DNA from: Cognatundibacterium curvum
Lineage (GTDB): Bacteria; Pseudomonadota; Gammaproteobacteria; Burkholderiales; Burkholderiaceae_D
Direction of reading: 5' to 3'
Assembly (NCBI RefSeq): GCF_014284235.1
Contig: NZ_JACOGD010000005.1
Location: 1 to 64,000 of the forward strand
Length of the DNA: 64,000 nt
Positions 7,533 through 17,123 of this stretch are shown in pieces. Positions within the stretch are counted from its first letter, which is position 1; each line of letters opens with the position of its first letter. The position numbers were made by a program, and so were the translations under genes. The notes beneath the pieces are model-generated. The model saw only the letters and a program-made list of their open reading frames with translations. It had not been told where the DNA came from and ran no database searches.

Positions 7533-8780
7533 TTACTGGTAGCTGCGCATATCGGCGATCACTTTGCCATCATTCGGCAAGCTGGCCGGGCTCACAAATT
7601 CAACTTCGCCACGCAGTTTGGTGATGTCACGCAGGCTGGTGATGATCGCCTGTTGCAGCTGTTCGGATGAGGTCAGGGTTTCGCAGTGCAGGCTCATGGC
7701 GTCATTCCCCATTTCACCGCTGACCACCAGTCTGGCCTTGATGATTTCGGGATGGCGTTTTTGCACCTCGGCGATCTGGGAGGGATGCACGAACATGCCT
7801 TTCACCTTGGTGGTCTGATCGGCGCGGCCCAGCCAGCCACGGATACGCTGGTTAGTGCGGCCACAGGGCGAGATGCCGGGCAGGATGGCGGATAAGTCGC
7901 CAGTCGCAAAGCGTATCAGCGGATAATCGGGATTGAAGGAGGTCAGCACCACTTCCCCGACTTCACCCTCAGGCAGGACATCGCCGGTTCCGGGGCGTAC
8001 GATTTCCAGTATCAGCTCTTCATCCAACACCATGCCGGGATGGACCTCACCCTCAGTCATGGTTTCGTAGGCGATATTGCCGACATCGGCACTCGCATAC
8101 AATTGCAGCACATGCGGCACCCCGTGTTGTTGCAGCCATAGCCGTAAAGACGGTGGTAAAGCCTCGGCACCGACCACCGCTTTTTGCAGGCTGGAGATAT
8201 CGGCGCCGCTATCCTGCGCTTTTTCTATGATGATTTTGAGGAAGCTCGGTGTGCCTATGTAGGCATCCGGCCTGAGTTCAGCCATCGCCTGTACCTGCAT
8301 TTCGGTCTGCCCGGTACCGGCCGGTATCACGGTGCAACCCAGCCTGGCAGCGGCGCTTTCGACCATGAAAGCGGCGGGTGTGAAATGATAGGAAAAGCAG
8401 TTTTGTATCAGCTGGCCTTTACGCAGACCGACTGCGTGCAGCGGACGCGCAAAGCGCCACCAGTCCGCGCCACGGCCTTCCGGATCAAAGATAGGGCCGG
8501 GCGACATGAAAATGCGCGCCAGTTCATGCGGTGCGGCGGTAGTCAGTCCGCCGAATGGGCGCAGCATGCTTTGCAGCGTTTTGAGATCGGATTTGCGCGT
8601 GACGGGCAGGCTGGCCAAGGCGGCCCGGCTACGGATCTCGGGCGCATGCACGCCTTGCAGTATGCGGCTCCAGCCGGGGGCCTGCTGCGCATGGGCGATC
8701 AGTTGTGGCAGCCGGTTCATCAGCGCCTGTTCGCGACTCAGCGGATTACGGGTTTCCAGCGCATCCAGATAATCATGCAT
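7533..8780 (-). CDS. Phenylacetate-CoA ligase (PaaK)-like adenylate-forming enzyme
   Basis: The start at ATG 8780 is supported by AGGAAG about 9 nt upstream and gives 415 residues. The overall pattern, with [11 protein letters not shown] and [17 protein letters not shown] segments and a small C-terminal domain, matches the PaaK family, which makes aryl- or acyl-CoA through an adenylate. The usual Ser/Thr/Gly-rich phosphate loop is not seen; the equivalent place reads [14 protein letters not shown]. The enzyme may therefore belong to a divergent subfamily or have altered ATP use. It is the last gene of an operon carrying a Liv-type importer and another acyl-CoA synthetase, so it likely acts on the imported acid or a derivative. 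Confidence 0.8.
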   Translation of the reverse strand: MHDYLDALETRNPLSREQALMNRLPQLIAHAQQAPGWSRILQGVHAPEIRSRAALASLPVTRKSDLKTLQSMLRPFGGLTTAAPHELARIFMSPGPIFDPEGRGADWWRFARPLHAVGLRKGQLIQNCFSYHFTPAAFMVESAAARLGCTVIPAGTGQTEMQVQAMAELRPDAYIGTPSFLKIIIEKAQDSGADISSLQKAVVGAEALPPSLRLWLQQHGVPHVLQLYASADVGNIAYETMTEGEVHPGMVLDEELILEIVRPGTGDVLPEGEVGEVVLTSFNPDYPLIRFATGDLSAILPGISPCGRTNQRIRGWLGRADQTTKVKGMFVHPSQIAEVQKRHPEIIKARLVVSGEMGNDAMSLHCETLTSSEQLQQAIITSLRDITKLRGEVEFVSPASLPNDGKVIADMRSYQ

Positions 8781-8870
8781 GGTGCAGACTTCCTTTAGAA
8801 AAATCACTACTGGTCAGACGTGGGGTGCTTCAGGAGACTAAGCTTGGTGCTGATAAAAACAGGCTGCGCT

Positions 8871-9713
8871 TCAGGCCAGCCAGCGTTTGCGACGCCGGTA
8901 AAATTTCAATTCGCGGAAGCTCTTGCGGCCTGCGCCGGAGACGCCCAGATAAAATTCTTTCACGTCTTCATTGCTGGCCAGGTCCTGAGCTTCACCTTCC
9001 ATCACGACGCGGCCGTTTTCCAGGATGTAGCCGAAATCGGCGTAACGCAAAGCGATATTGGTATTCTGTTCTGCCAGCAGAAATGAGACCTGCTCCTGCT
9101 GATTCAGATTTTTGACGATTTCAAAAATCTCTTCCACCAGTTGAGGCGCAATACCCATCGATGGCTCATCCAGCAAAATCATGCTGGGTCTGGCCATCAG
9201 CGCCCGGCCGATTGCACACATCTGTTGTTCACCGCCCGAGGTATAGCCTGCCAGCGACTGACGCCGTTCACGCAGCCTTGGGAAATAGTGATACACCTTG
9301 TCCAGCTCGGCTTTCAGCTCACTGCGGCTCAGATGACGGGTATAGGCACCGGTCAGCAGATTTTCTTCCACACTCAGATGCGCGAAACAATGGCGGCCCT
9401 CCATCACTTGCGACAGACCGCGTTTGACCAGCTCATTCGGCGTGAGCTGATCGACGCGCTCGCCGCGAAAATGAATATCGCCCTTGGTGATATCGCCGCG
9501 TTCATTTTTCAGCAGGGTGGAAATCGCTTTCAGCGTGGTGGATTTCCCGGCACCGTTGGCACCCAGCAGCGCCACGATTTTTCCTTGCGGGACTTGCAGC
9601 GATATCCCTTTTAAGACCAGGATCACATGGTCGTAAATCACTTCGATATTGTTCACACTCAGATAAGCTGGGTTATCTGTAGTGGCTTCTGGTCGCAATG
9701 CGGAGATACTCAT
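8871..9713 (-). CDS. livF: LivF-type ABC transporter ATP-binding protein
   Basis: The 280-residue ATPase has Walker A GANGAGKST at 51-59, signature TSGGEQQ, and Walker B MILLDEPS followed by MGIAPQLVEEIF, the usual LivF pattern. It energises import by the branched-chain amino acid/amide family permease encoded upstream. Compared with typical LivF (about 235 residues) it has about 20 extra N-terminal residues and a basic C-terminal extension ending FYRRRKRW. In this operon context the substrate is more likely an organic or aromatic acid than an amino acid. A strong hairpin separates it from the binding-protein gene. Confidence 0.92.
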   Translation of the reverse strand: MSISALRPEATTDNPAYLSVNNIEVIYDHVILVLKGISLQVPQGKIVALLGANGAGKSTTLKAISTLLKNERGDITKGDIHFRGERVDQLTPNELVKRGLSQVMEGRHCFAHLSVEENLLTGAYTRHLSRSELKAELDKVYHYFPRLRERRQSLAGYTSGGEQQMCAIGRALMARPSMILLDEPSMGIAPQLVEEIFEIVKNLNQQEQVSFLLAEQNTNIALRYADFGYILENGRVVMEGEAQDLASNEDVKEFYLGVSGAGRKSFRELKFYRRRKRWLA

Positions 9714-9786
9714 AATCAGCTCATCGGTAATGTCACGCGAATCATACGAATTGATGCAGCGGGCAAATTGGCTCAGGTTCTGGCTA

Positions 9787-9816
9787 CGGCGACGCAGCTT
9801 GTCGGCTGCGTCGCCG
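9787..9816 (-). promoter_or_regulatory. 12-bp perfect hairpin between livK and livF
   Basis: Arms at 9787-9798 and 9805-9816 pair perfectly, are GC-rich and enclose a 6-nt loop. There is no T-run on the minus strand. It lies 15 bp after the livK stop codon. Such stems often protect the abundant binding-protein mRNA from 3' exonucleases and reduce expression of the genes beyond. Confidence 0.65.
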
Positions 9817-9830
9817 GAGTACTGCCAGTC

Positions 9831-11132
9831 TTACTTCAGACAGGCTGGGGTGATTTTTTTCTCAGCCGCGTATTTATTCGATGACTCTTCCAGCATCGCG
9901 CGTGTGAGTGCCTTGTCACCTGTGATCCAGTTTGGCGTAATCGCCTTCCACTGATCGCCAGTCCATTGCTGCACCTTGACTGCGCCTGAGCCTTCATGGT
10001 CTTCACACGAGGTTTTCACCGGTGGGAACATGTTCAGGGCACCCAGCGCTTTTTGACGTGCTTCATCCACATTCAGGTTTTCAAAGCCCCAGCGTATCTG
10101 TTCCGCGCTCATGGTTTTGCCTTTGCCGAATTTTTCCTGCGCTTTCAGGATGGCTTCTGTCCACAGGATGGCGGCAGTCACACCGCGCATGTGATACACC
10201 GAGCCTATGCGTGCTTTATCGCTCAGATTGCCCTTGCCAGCGGCATAGACTTTGCTGCGGATTTCATCGAGCACAGGGTAATTGCCCGGTGTATTGAAGG
10301 TCATCGAGGTATACCCTTTGGCAGCGTCACCGGCCGGTACCGCGTCTTCTTCCGAACCGGCCCACCACACGCCCAGCATTTTTTCACGTGAATAGCCATT
10401 GCGCTGTGCGGTTTTGATTGCCACTGCATTCATTACACCCCAGCCCCACAGGATCACGAAATCCGGATTGGCCTGACGGATTTGCAGCCATTGTGATTGT
10501 TGTTCATTGCCAGGATGCGCGACCGGGATTTTGATGAGTTCAAAGCCATATTGCTTGGCCTGCGCTTCCAGTACCGGGATAGGTTCTTTACCGAATGCCG
10601 AGTCGTGGTACAGGTGGACGATTTTTTTGCCTTTGAGTTTGTCCAGGCCACCGGCTTTATCACCCAGGTATTTGGTCATGGCCGCAGCCTGATTCCAGTA
10701 GCTGGTGATGAGTGGGAAAATATATGGGAACACCTTGCCGTTAGCCGCATCGGAACGGCCATAACCGAGCGTGGTCATGGGGATTTTGTCGTCTGCCACG
10801 CGATCCAGGATGCCGTAGGCAATGCCGGTGGACAGCGGCTCTACCAGCGAAGCGCCGCCCTGGGATTTTTTCAGACGCTCATAACATTCCACCCCGCGTG
10901 AAGCGTTGTATTCGGTTTCGCATTCTTCCCAGCTGATTTTGACGCCGTTCAGGCCGCCTTTGGCATTGATCAGATTGAAGTAATCAATCGCGCCGCCAAA
11001 GAAGCCCGAGCCGCCCGCTGCATACGGTCCGACGCGGTAGGACAGGACAGGAATAAACTGCTCATCAGCTTGCGCTGTGACAGTCAGACCACATAGTGCA
11101 GAAGCCAGTAATACAGATTTCATCAGTTTCAT
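9831..11132 (-). CDS. livK: Periplasmic substrate-binding protein of the Liv-type transporter
   Basis: The 433-residue protein starts with a clear signal peptide cut after TAQA (about residue 22) and continues as a type I periplasmic binding protein (Peripla_BP_6 fold). A strong GAAGGAGA ribosome binding site precedes the ATG. At 433 residues it is longer than LivJ/LivK (about 370) and resembles the binding proteins found with fatty-acid or aromatic-acid CoA ligases in Burkholderiales. It captures the substrate for LivHM. It is followed by a stable hairpin, in line with a need for more binding protein than permease. Confidence 0.92.
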   Translation of the reverse strand: MKLMKSVLLASALCGLTVTAQADEQFIPVLSYRVGPYAAGGSGFFGGAIDYFNLINAKGGLNGVKISWEECETEYNASRGVECYERLKKSQGGASLVEPLSTGIAYGILDRVADDKIPMTTLGYGRSDAANGKVFPYIFPLITSYWNQAAAMTKYLGDKAGGLDKLKGKKIVHLYHDSAFGKEPIPVLEAQAKQYGFELIKIPVAHPGNEQQSQWLQIRQANPDFVILWGWGVMNAVAIKTAQRNGYSREKMLGVWWAGSEEDAVPAGDAAKGYTSMTFNTPGNYPVLDEIRSKVYAAGKGNLSDKARIGSVYHMRGVTAAILWTEAILKAQEKFGKGKTMSAEQIRWGFENLNVDEARQKALGALNMFPPVKTSCEDHEGSGAVKVQQWTGDQWKAITPNWITGDKALTRAMLEESSNKYAAEKKITPACLK

Positions 11133-11227
11133 GGTGTCTCCTTCGTGTTGTCAGTTACTGCGTTGCGGCCCTGACCCGGATGGGTGGCGGGCTCTTTTGT
11201 GGTTAAAACCAGATAAAACTCACATCC

Positions 11228-12286
11228 TTAATGCGGGAAAGGCCATAGCCTTAATTTTTCTTTGGCGATTTGCCATAAGCGCGCCAGTCCGTGCGGCTCC
11301 ACGATCAGGAAGAAAATGATCAGTGCGCCAAATACCATCAGCTCCAGATTCGATGCCACATGGGTGGGCAGCGCCAGTGTATGCGCCAGCAGATTGAGCA
11401 CTACCGGCAGCAGCACGATAAAGGCCGCACCCAGAAAAGAACCCAGGATAGAGCCGACGCCACCGATAATGATCATGAACAGGATGCGGAAAGACAGATC
11501 AAGGTTATAGGCCTCAGGCTCGACCGTGCCCAGATAGGCATACGCATACAAAGCACCGGCGATGCCGCAGTAAAACGAGGACACTGCAAACGCCAGCAGC
11601 TTGGTGCGCATCAGCCGGAAGCCGATCACTTCCGCTGCCACGTCCATGTCACGCACTGCCATCCACGAGCGTCCCACATTCGAGCGCACCATATTCTTTG
11701 CCAGCAGGGCCAGCAGCGCGACGATCAGCAGGGTCAGCAGATATTTTTTGAGCGGTGTGTTGAAGGCATAACCCGCGATCACGATTTCCTGCGCGGTGAT
11801 CACGCCCGATGTGCTGTAGTTGGTGAACCACTGAATTTTAGTCAGACACCAGACCACAAAAAACTGCGTCGCCAGCGTCGCTGCCGCCAGATAAAAGCCA
11901 CGGATACGCAGCGAAGGCAGGCCGAAAGCAATACCGACCAGTGCGGCGCAGATACCGCCCAGTACAAAAGCGAGTAACACCGGTATGCCGGGCAGCCGCA
12001 GTATGAAGTTATACGAAGCAAAGGCGCCGACCGCCATGAAGGCGGCAGTGCCGAGCGAGAGCTGGCCCGCATAGCCGGTCAGGATATTGAGGCCGAGTGC
12101 CGCCAGCGAAAAAATCAGGAAGGGGATGAAGATCGCCGAAAATGCATAATCCGATGCCAGCCAGGGCACGGCGATCAAGGCGATCAAGAGCAGGATCGCG
12201 ATCCCTATGCGGTCCTGACGCAGCGGGAAGATCTGACTATCCGACTGGTAGCTGGTTTTAAATTGTCCGGCTTCACGATAAAACAT
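11228..12286 (-). CDS. livM: LivM-type permease
   Basis: The 352-residue membrane protein has a cytoplasmic N-terminus of about 27 residues, then eight to ten hydrophobic helices. It carries the family signature LNILTGYAGQLSLG near residues 68-81 and GGVGSILGSFLG in the C-terminal part. It pairs with LivH to form the inner-membrane channel. An AAGGAC ribosome binding site precedes the ATG. A 159-bp gap separates it from livH, unusually wide for this operon, but no terminator is seen there. Confidence 0.93.
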   Translation of the reverse strand: MFYREAGQFKTSYQSDSQIFPLRQDRIGIAILLLIALIAVPWLASDYAFSAIFIPFLIFSLAALGLNILTGYAGQLSLGTAAFMAVGAFASYNFILRLPGIPVLLAFVLGGICAALVGIAFGLPSLRIRGFYLAAATLATQFFVVWCLTKIQWFTNYSTSGVITAQEIVIAGYAFNTPLKKYLLTLLIVALLALLAKNMVRSNVGRSWMAVRDMDVAAEVIGFRLMRTKLLAFAVSSFYCGIAGALYAYAYLGTVEPEAYNLDLSFRILFMIIIGGVGSILGSFLGAAFIVLLPVVLNLLAHTLALPTHVASNLELMVFGALIIFFLIVEPHGLARLWQIAKEKLRLWPFPH

Positions 12287-12445
12287 AGTCTGTCCTTATA
12301 GTCTCAATACGGATGCGGCTTTCAGGGCGATTTGGGCTGGAAAGGCAATACTGCTGCGGATGTGCTGTTTTAAAAGTCCAGTTCAAACACAGTAAAAAGC
12401 GCATTTCACATTTCATTTCATCGGCCAAATCAACTGTGTGCGGCT

Positions 12446-13348
12446 TTAAATACGCCGGATAATTTTTTCACCGAACAGCCCCTCAGGTCTGACCAGCAGG
12501 AATAGCAGCGCCAATACGTACGGGAACCAGCCCTCAATCCCACCGCCGACCAGCGGGCCGATATATACCTCGGCCAGCTTTTCTGATGCACCGATGATGA
12601 GTCCGCCGACTATTGCGCCCGGCACCGAGGTGAAGCCGCCCAGGATCAATACTGGCAAAGCCTTGAGCGCAACAAAGGTCAGCGCAAACTGGACGCCATT
12701 ACGCGCACCCCATAACAAGCCAGCCACCAGTGCCACAAAGCCAGCCACGGTCCAGACGATGGCCCAGATCTGCTGCAACGGAATACCGACTGCCAGCGCG
12801 GCCTGATGGTCATCTGCCACGGCGCGTAATGCACGGCCGATTTTTGTCTTGGAAAACAGCAGCGCCAGTGCCGTGACCAGTAAGGCGCAGATCAGCGCGG
12901 CGATCACATCAAACTGCGAGACCAGGATGTTGTAGTGCTCCATCACATATTCGATAGGTACATCTTCTATCGGCAGAGTGAGTTTATGCGGTTGCGAACC
13001 CCAGATCAGCTGCGCTAATCCTTCGATGAAAAACGTCAGTCCTATGGTCGCCATGAACAGCGTAATTTCCGGCTGATTGACCAGCGGCCGCAACACCACG
13101 CGCTCTATCGCCAGACCCAGCAGCACCATCACCAGCATAGTCAGCGGGATCGCGAGCCACATCGATAACTGGAATTTCTCGCTGAGCCCGACGCAGGTCA
13201 GCGCCGCAAAAAACACCATCGCACCCTGCGCGAAATTGAACACGCCGGAAGCTTTGTAAATCAGCACAAAGCCGAGTGCCACCAGCGCATACATCACACC
13301 GGACAGCAAGCCGCCGATCAGCACTTCAAAGAAAAAATTCAGATTCAT
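12446..13348 (-). CDS. livH: LivH-type permease
   Basis: The 300-residue membrane protein has the typical LivH start (GLLSGVMYALVALGFVLIYK) and the AQGAMVFFAA segment, with about eight transmembrane helices. It is the second half of the permease channel with LivM. AAGGG lies just upstream of the ATG, and the gene starts 21 bp after livG ends. Confidence 0.93.
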   Translation of the reverse strand: MNLNFFFEVLIGGLLSGVMYALVALGFVLIYKASGVFNFAQGAMVFFAALTCVGLSEKFQLSMWLAIPLTMLVMVLLGLAIERVVLRPLVNQPEITLFMATIGLTFFIEGLAQLIWGSQPHKLTLPIEDVPIEYVMEHYNILVSQFDVIAALICALLVTALALLFSKTKIGRALRAVADDHQAALAVGIPLQQIWAIVWTVAGFVALVAGLLWGARNGVQFALTFVALKALPVLILGGFTSVPGAIVGGLIIGASEKLAEVYIGPLVGGGIEGWFPYVLALLFLLVRPEGLFGEKIIRRI

Positions 13349-13369
13349 GATTTGCCCTTAATGACAGTC

Positions 13370-14158
13370 TCAGTGCGCCACGCCCAGATAGGCGTTAATC
13401 ACTTCCTGGTTGGCCAGCACTTCTGCCGGTGTGCCATCGCCGATTTTTTTGCCATAGTCGAGCACCACTACGCGGTCGGAAATATCCATCACGACACCCA
13501 TATCATGTTCGATCAGGACGATGGTGGTGCCGAACTGATCATTCACATCCAGTATGAAGCGGCTCATATCCTGTTTCTCTTCCACATTCATGCCGGCCAT
13601 CGGCTCGTCCAGCAACAGGATTTCCGGCTCTGCCGCCAGTGCCCGGCCCAGCTCCACGCGCTTTTGTAAGCCATAGGACAAGCGGCCTACCGGCGTTTTA
13701 CGGATATGCTGAATTTCCAGAAAGTCGATGATTTGTTCGACCTTGTGTCTATGTGCAATTTCTTCTTTTTGCGCGGGTCCCCAGTACAGCGCCTGCAGTA
13801 AAAAATTACTGCGCATCTTCAGATTACGACCGGTCATGATGTTATCGAGCACACTCATGCCTTTGAACAGCGCGATGTTCTGGAAGGTGCGTGCAATACC
13901 GCTGCGTGCAGCAGCATAGGTATTCATGTCCTTGCGCACTTGTCCACGATAAGTGATCTGACCCTGCTGCGGCCGGTACACGCCATTGATCACATTCAGC
14001 ATAGAACTTTTGCCTGCGCCGTTAGGCCCGATGATGGCGCGGATTTCATGTTCCCTGACATTGAACGAGATATTGGTGAGTGCCTTTACCCCGCCGAACG
14101 CAAGTGAGATACCTTGCAGGTCGAGGATGACGTCGCCGGTTTGTCTGCTGTGATTCAT
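13370..14158 (-). CDS. livG: LivG-type ABC transporter ATP-binding protein
   Basis: The 262-residue ATPase has Walker A GPNGAGKSS at 44-52, the LivG-type signature LSYGLQKRVELGRALA, and Walker B ILLLDEPMAGMN. The C-terminus ends EVINAYLGVAH, as in the BCA_ABC_TP_C extension that contacts the permease. Its ribosome binding site TGAGGAGA overlaps the stop codon of the preceding acyl-CoA synthetase gene (9-bp gap), so the two are translationally coupled. Confidence 0.93.
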   Translation of the reverse strand: MNHSRQTGDVILDLQGISLAFGGVKALTNISFNVREHEIRAIIGPNGAGKSSMLNVINGVYRPQQGQITYRGQVRKDMNTYAAARSGIARTFQNIALFKGMSVLDNIMTGRNLKMRSNFLLQALYWGPAQKEEIAHRHKVEQIIDFLEIQHIRKTPVGRLSYGLQKRVELGRALAAEPEILLLDEPMAGMNVEEKQDMSRFILDVNDQFGTTIVLIEHDMGVVMDISDRVVVLDYGKKIGDGTPAEVLANQEVINAYLGVAH

Positions 14159-14167
14159 GCGCTCTCC

Positions 14168-16114
14168 TCAGGCGGCGTGCTGACGGGCAGCGAAAGTGGT
14201 GGCATCGCTGATGTGCAGGTCAGCACAAACTTTGCCCTGACGGCCATCTTCAAACTTGACCTGGGTTTCTATGTATTGCGAACGCAGCCCGGCATACATT
14301 GCATCGATCAGAACCGCATATTTATCGGCCACAAAACGGCGCCTTACTTTGCGGGTGCGGGTCAGTTCATCATCATCCGGGTCCAGTTCTTTATGCAATA
14401 CCAGGAAGCGTTGTATCTGGGTGTCGGCCATACCGGCTTCACTGGCCAGACCGGCATTCACTTTTTCTATGCAGGACAGGATCAGTTGATATGTCTCGGC
14501 CTTGGCGGCCAGATCGGTATAGCCGGAATACGCAATGCCGCGCCGTTCGGCCCAGTTACCGACCGCTTCCATATCGATATTGATGAAGGCACAGACATGC
14601 GCACGTTCATGACCGAAGGCGACGGCCTCTTTGATGTAGGGGAAAAATTTCAGTTTGTTTTCGATATAGTTGGGTGCAAACATGGCACCCGATTGCAGCT
14701 TACCGACATCGGCCGCACGGTCTATGATTTTCAAATTGCCATCCTGATCCAAAATGCCGGCGTCGCCGGTATGGAAGTAGCCCGCGCTGTCTATCACTTC
14801 TGCCGTCGCGTCTGGCCGTTTGTAATAGCCAGTCAGCATCGCTGCGGATTTCACCAGCACTTCCCCATTGTCTGCCAGCCGCAGATCAACGCCGGGTGCA
14901 GCGCGGCCTACGCTGTCAAACTGGATTTTTCCATCCGGCTGCAGGCAGACATAGGCACAGGTTTCGGTTGAGCCATATAGTTGTTTCAGGTTGATGCCTA
15001 TCGAGCGGTAAAAGCGAAATAAGTCTGGCCCGATGGCAGCACCGGCGGTGTAAGCGACGCGCACGCGCGACAGGCCCAGCACGTTTTTGAGCGGCCCATA
15101 AATCAGGAATTCACCAAGCTGATACTGCAGCCTGTCAGCCAGTACGACCGGTTTGCCATCGAGGATGTCAGCGCCACAGCGGCGCGCAACCTCCATGAAA
15201 TGCTGAAACAGTTTTTGCTTGAACTGACCGGCATCTTCCATTCTTATCATGACGGTGGTCAGCATGTTTTCAAACACCCGTGGCGGGGCGAAATAATAGG
15301 TGGGGCCGACTTCGCGTAAGTCGCTCAATACGGTTTCACCCGATTCCGGGCAATTCACGGTAAAGCCGCATACCAGCGCCTGCGCAAATGAAAACAGGTG
15401 GTCACCGACCCAGGCCATGGGCAGATAAGACAGGATGTCTTCGTGTTCGCTTAATCGATCGAAGGCCACGCCGCCTTCAGCCGCAGTCATGAACGCGCGG
15501 TGGCTCTGGCACACGCCTTTAGGCTTGCCGGTGGTGCCTGAGGTGTACAGCATGACGGCAGTGTCTTCGGCCGCACCGGCTGCAATCTGCTGCAGATAGA
15601 AATCGGGATGTGCCGCATCATAGTCACGCCCCGCCTGCTGCAGACTGGCATAAGACACCAGCTCAGGCTGCTGATAATGGCGCATGCCGCGCTCGTCTTC
15701 AAAGCAAATGTGGGCGATGCCTGCATAGTGGCTGCGGATTTCCAGCAGCTTGTCGACCTGCTCCTGATCTTCCACCACCGCGTAGGTGATTTCAGCATTT
15801 TCCAATACATAGGCCATGTCGGCAGCGGGCGCATCCTGATACAGCGGCACGGCGATTCCGCCCAGACTTTGCGCTGCCAGCATGGCCCAGTACAGGCGTG
15901 GACGGTTGTCGCCGATGATGGCCAGATGCATACCGCGCTGAAAGCCGCGTGCCGCCAGGCCACAGGCGAGGGCGCGCACTTCCGCATTGACCTGTTGCCA
16001 GCTCCAGGTTTGCCAGATGCCCAGATCTTTCTCACGAAAAGCCGGATGATGCGGACGCAGCTTGCCATGCGCCAGCAACAAGGCCGGAAAGGTCTTGTTC
16101 GTTGTACTTGTCAT
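14168..16114 (-). CDS. Long-chain acyl-CoA synthetase-type AMP-binding ligase
   Basis: The 648-residue protein has an intact phosphate-binding loop YTSGTTGKPKG near residue 195, LYGSTETCAYVC as the adenylate-binding motif, and a GYFHTGDAG segment. Length and motif order fit the long-chain fatty acid-CoA ligase family. It activates a carboxylic acid to its CoA thioester in the cytoplasm. As first gene of an operon with a complete Liv-type importer and a PaaK-like ligase, it probably activates the imported acid. GGTGGAGA precedes the ATG. The chain length or aromatic character of the substrate cannot be fixed from the sequence. Confidence 0.9.
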   Translation of the reverse strand: MTSTTNKTFPALLLAHGKLRPHHPAFREKDLGIWQTWSWQQVNAEVRALACGLAARGFQRGMHLAIIGDNRPRLYWAMLAAQSLGGIAVPLYQDAPAADMAYVLENAEITYAVVEDQEQVDKLLEIRSHYAGIAHICFEDERGMRHYQQPELVSYASLQQAGRDYDAAHPDFYLQQIAAGAAEDTAVMLYTSGTTGKPKGVCQSHRAFMTAAEGGVAFDRLSEHEDILSYLPMAWVGDHLFSFAQALVCGFTVNCPESGETVLSDLREVGPTYYFAPPRVFENMLTTVMIRMEDAGQFKQKLFQHFMEVARRCGADILDGKPVVLADRLQYQLGEFLIYGPLKNVLGLSRVRVAYTAGAAIGPDLFRFYRSIGINLKQLYGSTETCAYVCLQPDGKIQFDSVGRAAPGVDLRLADNGEVLVKSAAMLTGYYKRPDATAEVIDSAGYFHTGDAGILDQDGNLKIIDRAADVGKLQSGAMFAPNYIENKLKFFPYIKEAVAFGHERAHVCAFINIDMEAVGNWAERRGIAYSGYTDLAAKAETYQLILSCIEKVNAGLASEAGMADTQIQRFLVLHKELDPDDDELTRTRKVRRRFVADKYAVLIDAMYAGLRSQYIETQVKFEDGRQGKVCADLHISDATTFAARQHAA

Positions 16115-16424
16115 GTCTCCACCATCTGCCTTCAGGCATAGCGCTCAGGTTCCGGTTTCTGTGTACCGGTCATCCTTGCGTTCAGGTTTGTAATACTTAT
16201 TTAAGTTAGTTCGGGAAGTGTCCTGAGCTTTACTTACGACAGTCTTACTTGTGTACACAGAGCGGCTCGGGCATCAAACAACAGCGCATGCGTGCAGACT
16301 AGGGCTTACAATATTGCTCTGTGACAGTCAGGGGCTGAGTCTAGCGGTGTTCTCCAACTCCCTGCTGTCGTTTGACTGACAATCTGAGTAATTGAGACAA
16401 CTTTCGGTGGTGCGTTGCACAAAC
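16115..16424. promoter_or_regulatory. Divergent promoter region between the catabolic operon and the Crp/Fnr regulator
   Basis: The 310-bp gap separates oppositely oriented genes and must hold both promoters. A 10-bp perfect palindrome TGTGTACACA lies at 16250-16259, and a half-site-like CTGTGAC lies near 16318. These could be regulator sites, but they do not match a full Crp or Fnr consensus. No clear -10/-35 pair was assigned. Confidence 0.4.
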
Positions 16425-17123
16425 ATGAATACATCCAACAGCGATCCAGAACTGCGTTTTCAGCACACTATGTGGGCCAGCATGCTGGCGCCGGAACACA
16501 TGCAAAAAGTCAGGGAAGAAGTGACAGAGCGCTTTGTACCGGCCGGTGCGTTTGTGTGTCGTAAAGGCGATCCTGTGGATCACTGGATGGGTGTGATCGA
16601 CGGTTTTTTAAAAATGAGCAGTATCTCGCCGGAAGGGAAAACCGTGACCTTCAGCTGTATGCTGGCGGGTGGCTGGTTCGGCGAAGGCTCACTGCTCAAG
16701 ACTGAGCCACGGCGCTACGATGTGGTGGCCTTGCGCGACACCCGGGTCGCCTTCATGCCACGCACGACCTTTAACTATCTGCTCGATCACAGCATACCGT
16801 TTAACCGCTTCCTGCTGCATCAGCTCAATGCGCGGCTGGGTTTGTTTATCTCACTGGTGGAATATGACCGCATGCTCGATCCCGATACCCGGGTGGCGCG
16901 TTGTCTGGCCGCGATGTTTCATCCCTACCTGAATCCTGCCAGCAGCATGCAATTGCAGATTTCTCAGGAAGAGATCGGTTATATCAGCAGCGTGTCGCGT
17001 CAGCGCGCCAATCAGGCGCTGCAGCTGCTCGAGAAAAAGCAGTTATTACGGGTCGATTATGGTGGCATCACGATACTCAATCTGGATGGCTTACGCAGTT
17101 TTCCGCAGGAGACTGAACTGTGA
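16425..17123 (+). CDS. Crp/Fnr-family transcriptional regulator
   Basis: Using the ATG at 16425, the protein has 232 residues; a TTG at 16392 would add 11. The N-terminal half is a cyclic nucleotide-binding-type beta barrel (PAGAFVCRKGDPVDHWMGVI and GGWFGEGSLL segments), and the C-terminal half is a winged helix with recognition region ISSVSRQRANQAL. No Fnr-type cysteine cluster is present at the N-terminus, so oxygen sensing through Fe-S is unlikely. It is transcribed away from the acyl-CoA synthetase/liv operon and is the likely regulator of it. It overlaps the next gene by 4 bp (GTGA). Confidence 0.88.
   Translation: MNTSNSDPELRFQHTMWASMLAPEHMQKVREEVTERFVPAGAFVCRKGDPVDHWMGVIDGFLKMSSISPEGKTVTFSCMLAGGWFGEGSLLKTEPRRYDVVALRDTRVAFMPRTTFNYLLDHSIPFNRFLLHQLNARLGLFISLVEYDRMLDPDTRVARCLAAMFHPYLNPASSMQLQISQEEIGYISSVSRQRANQALQLLEKKQLLRVDYGGITILNLDGLRSFPQETEL

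Noticed and set aside
16250..16259. TGTGTACACA palindrome as a Crp/Fnr site
   Set aside because: It lacks the TGTGA-N6-TCACA or TTGAT-N4-ATCAA spacing. It is kept only as an unassigned palindrome in the intergenic note.
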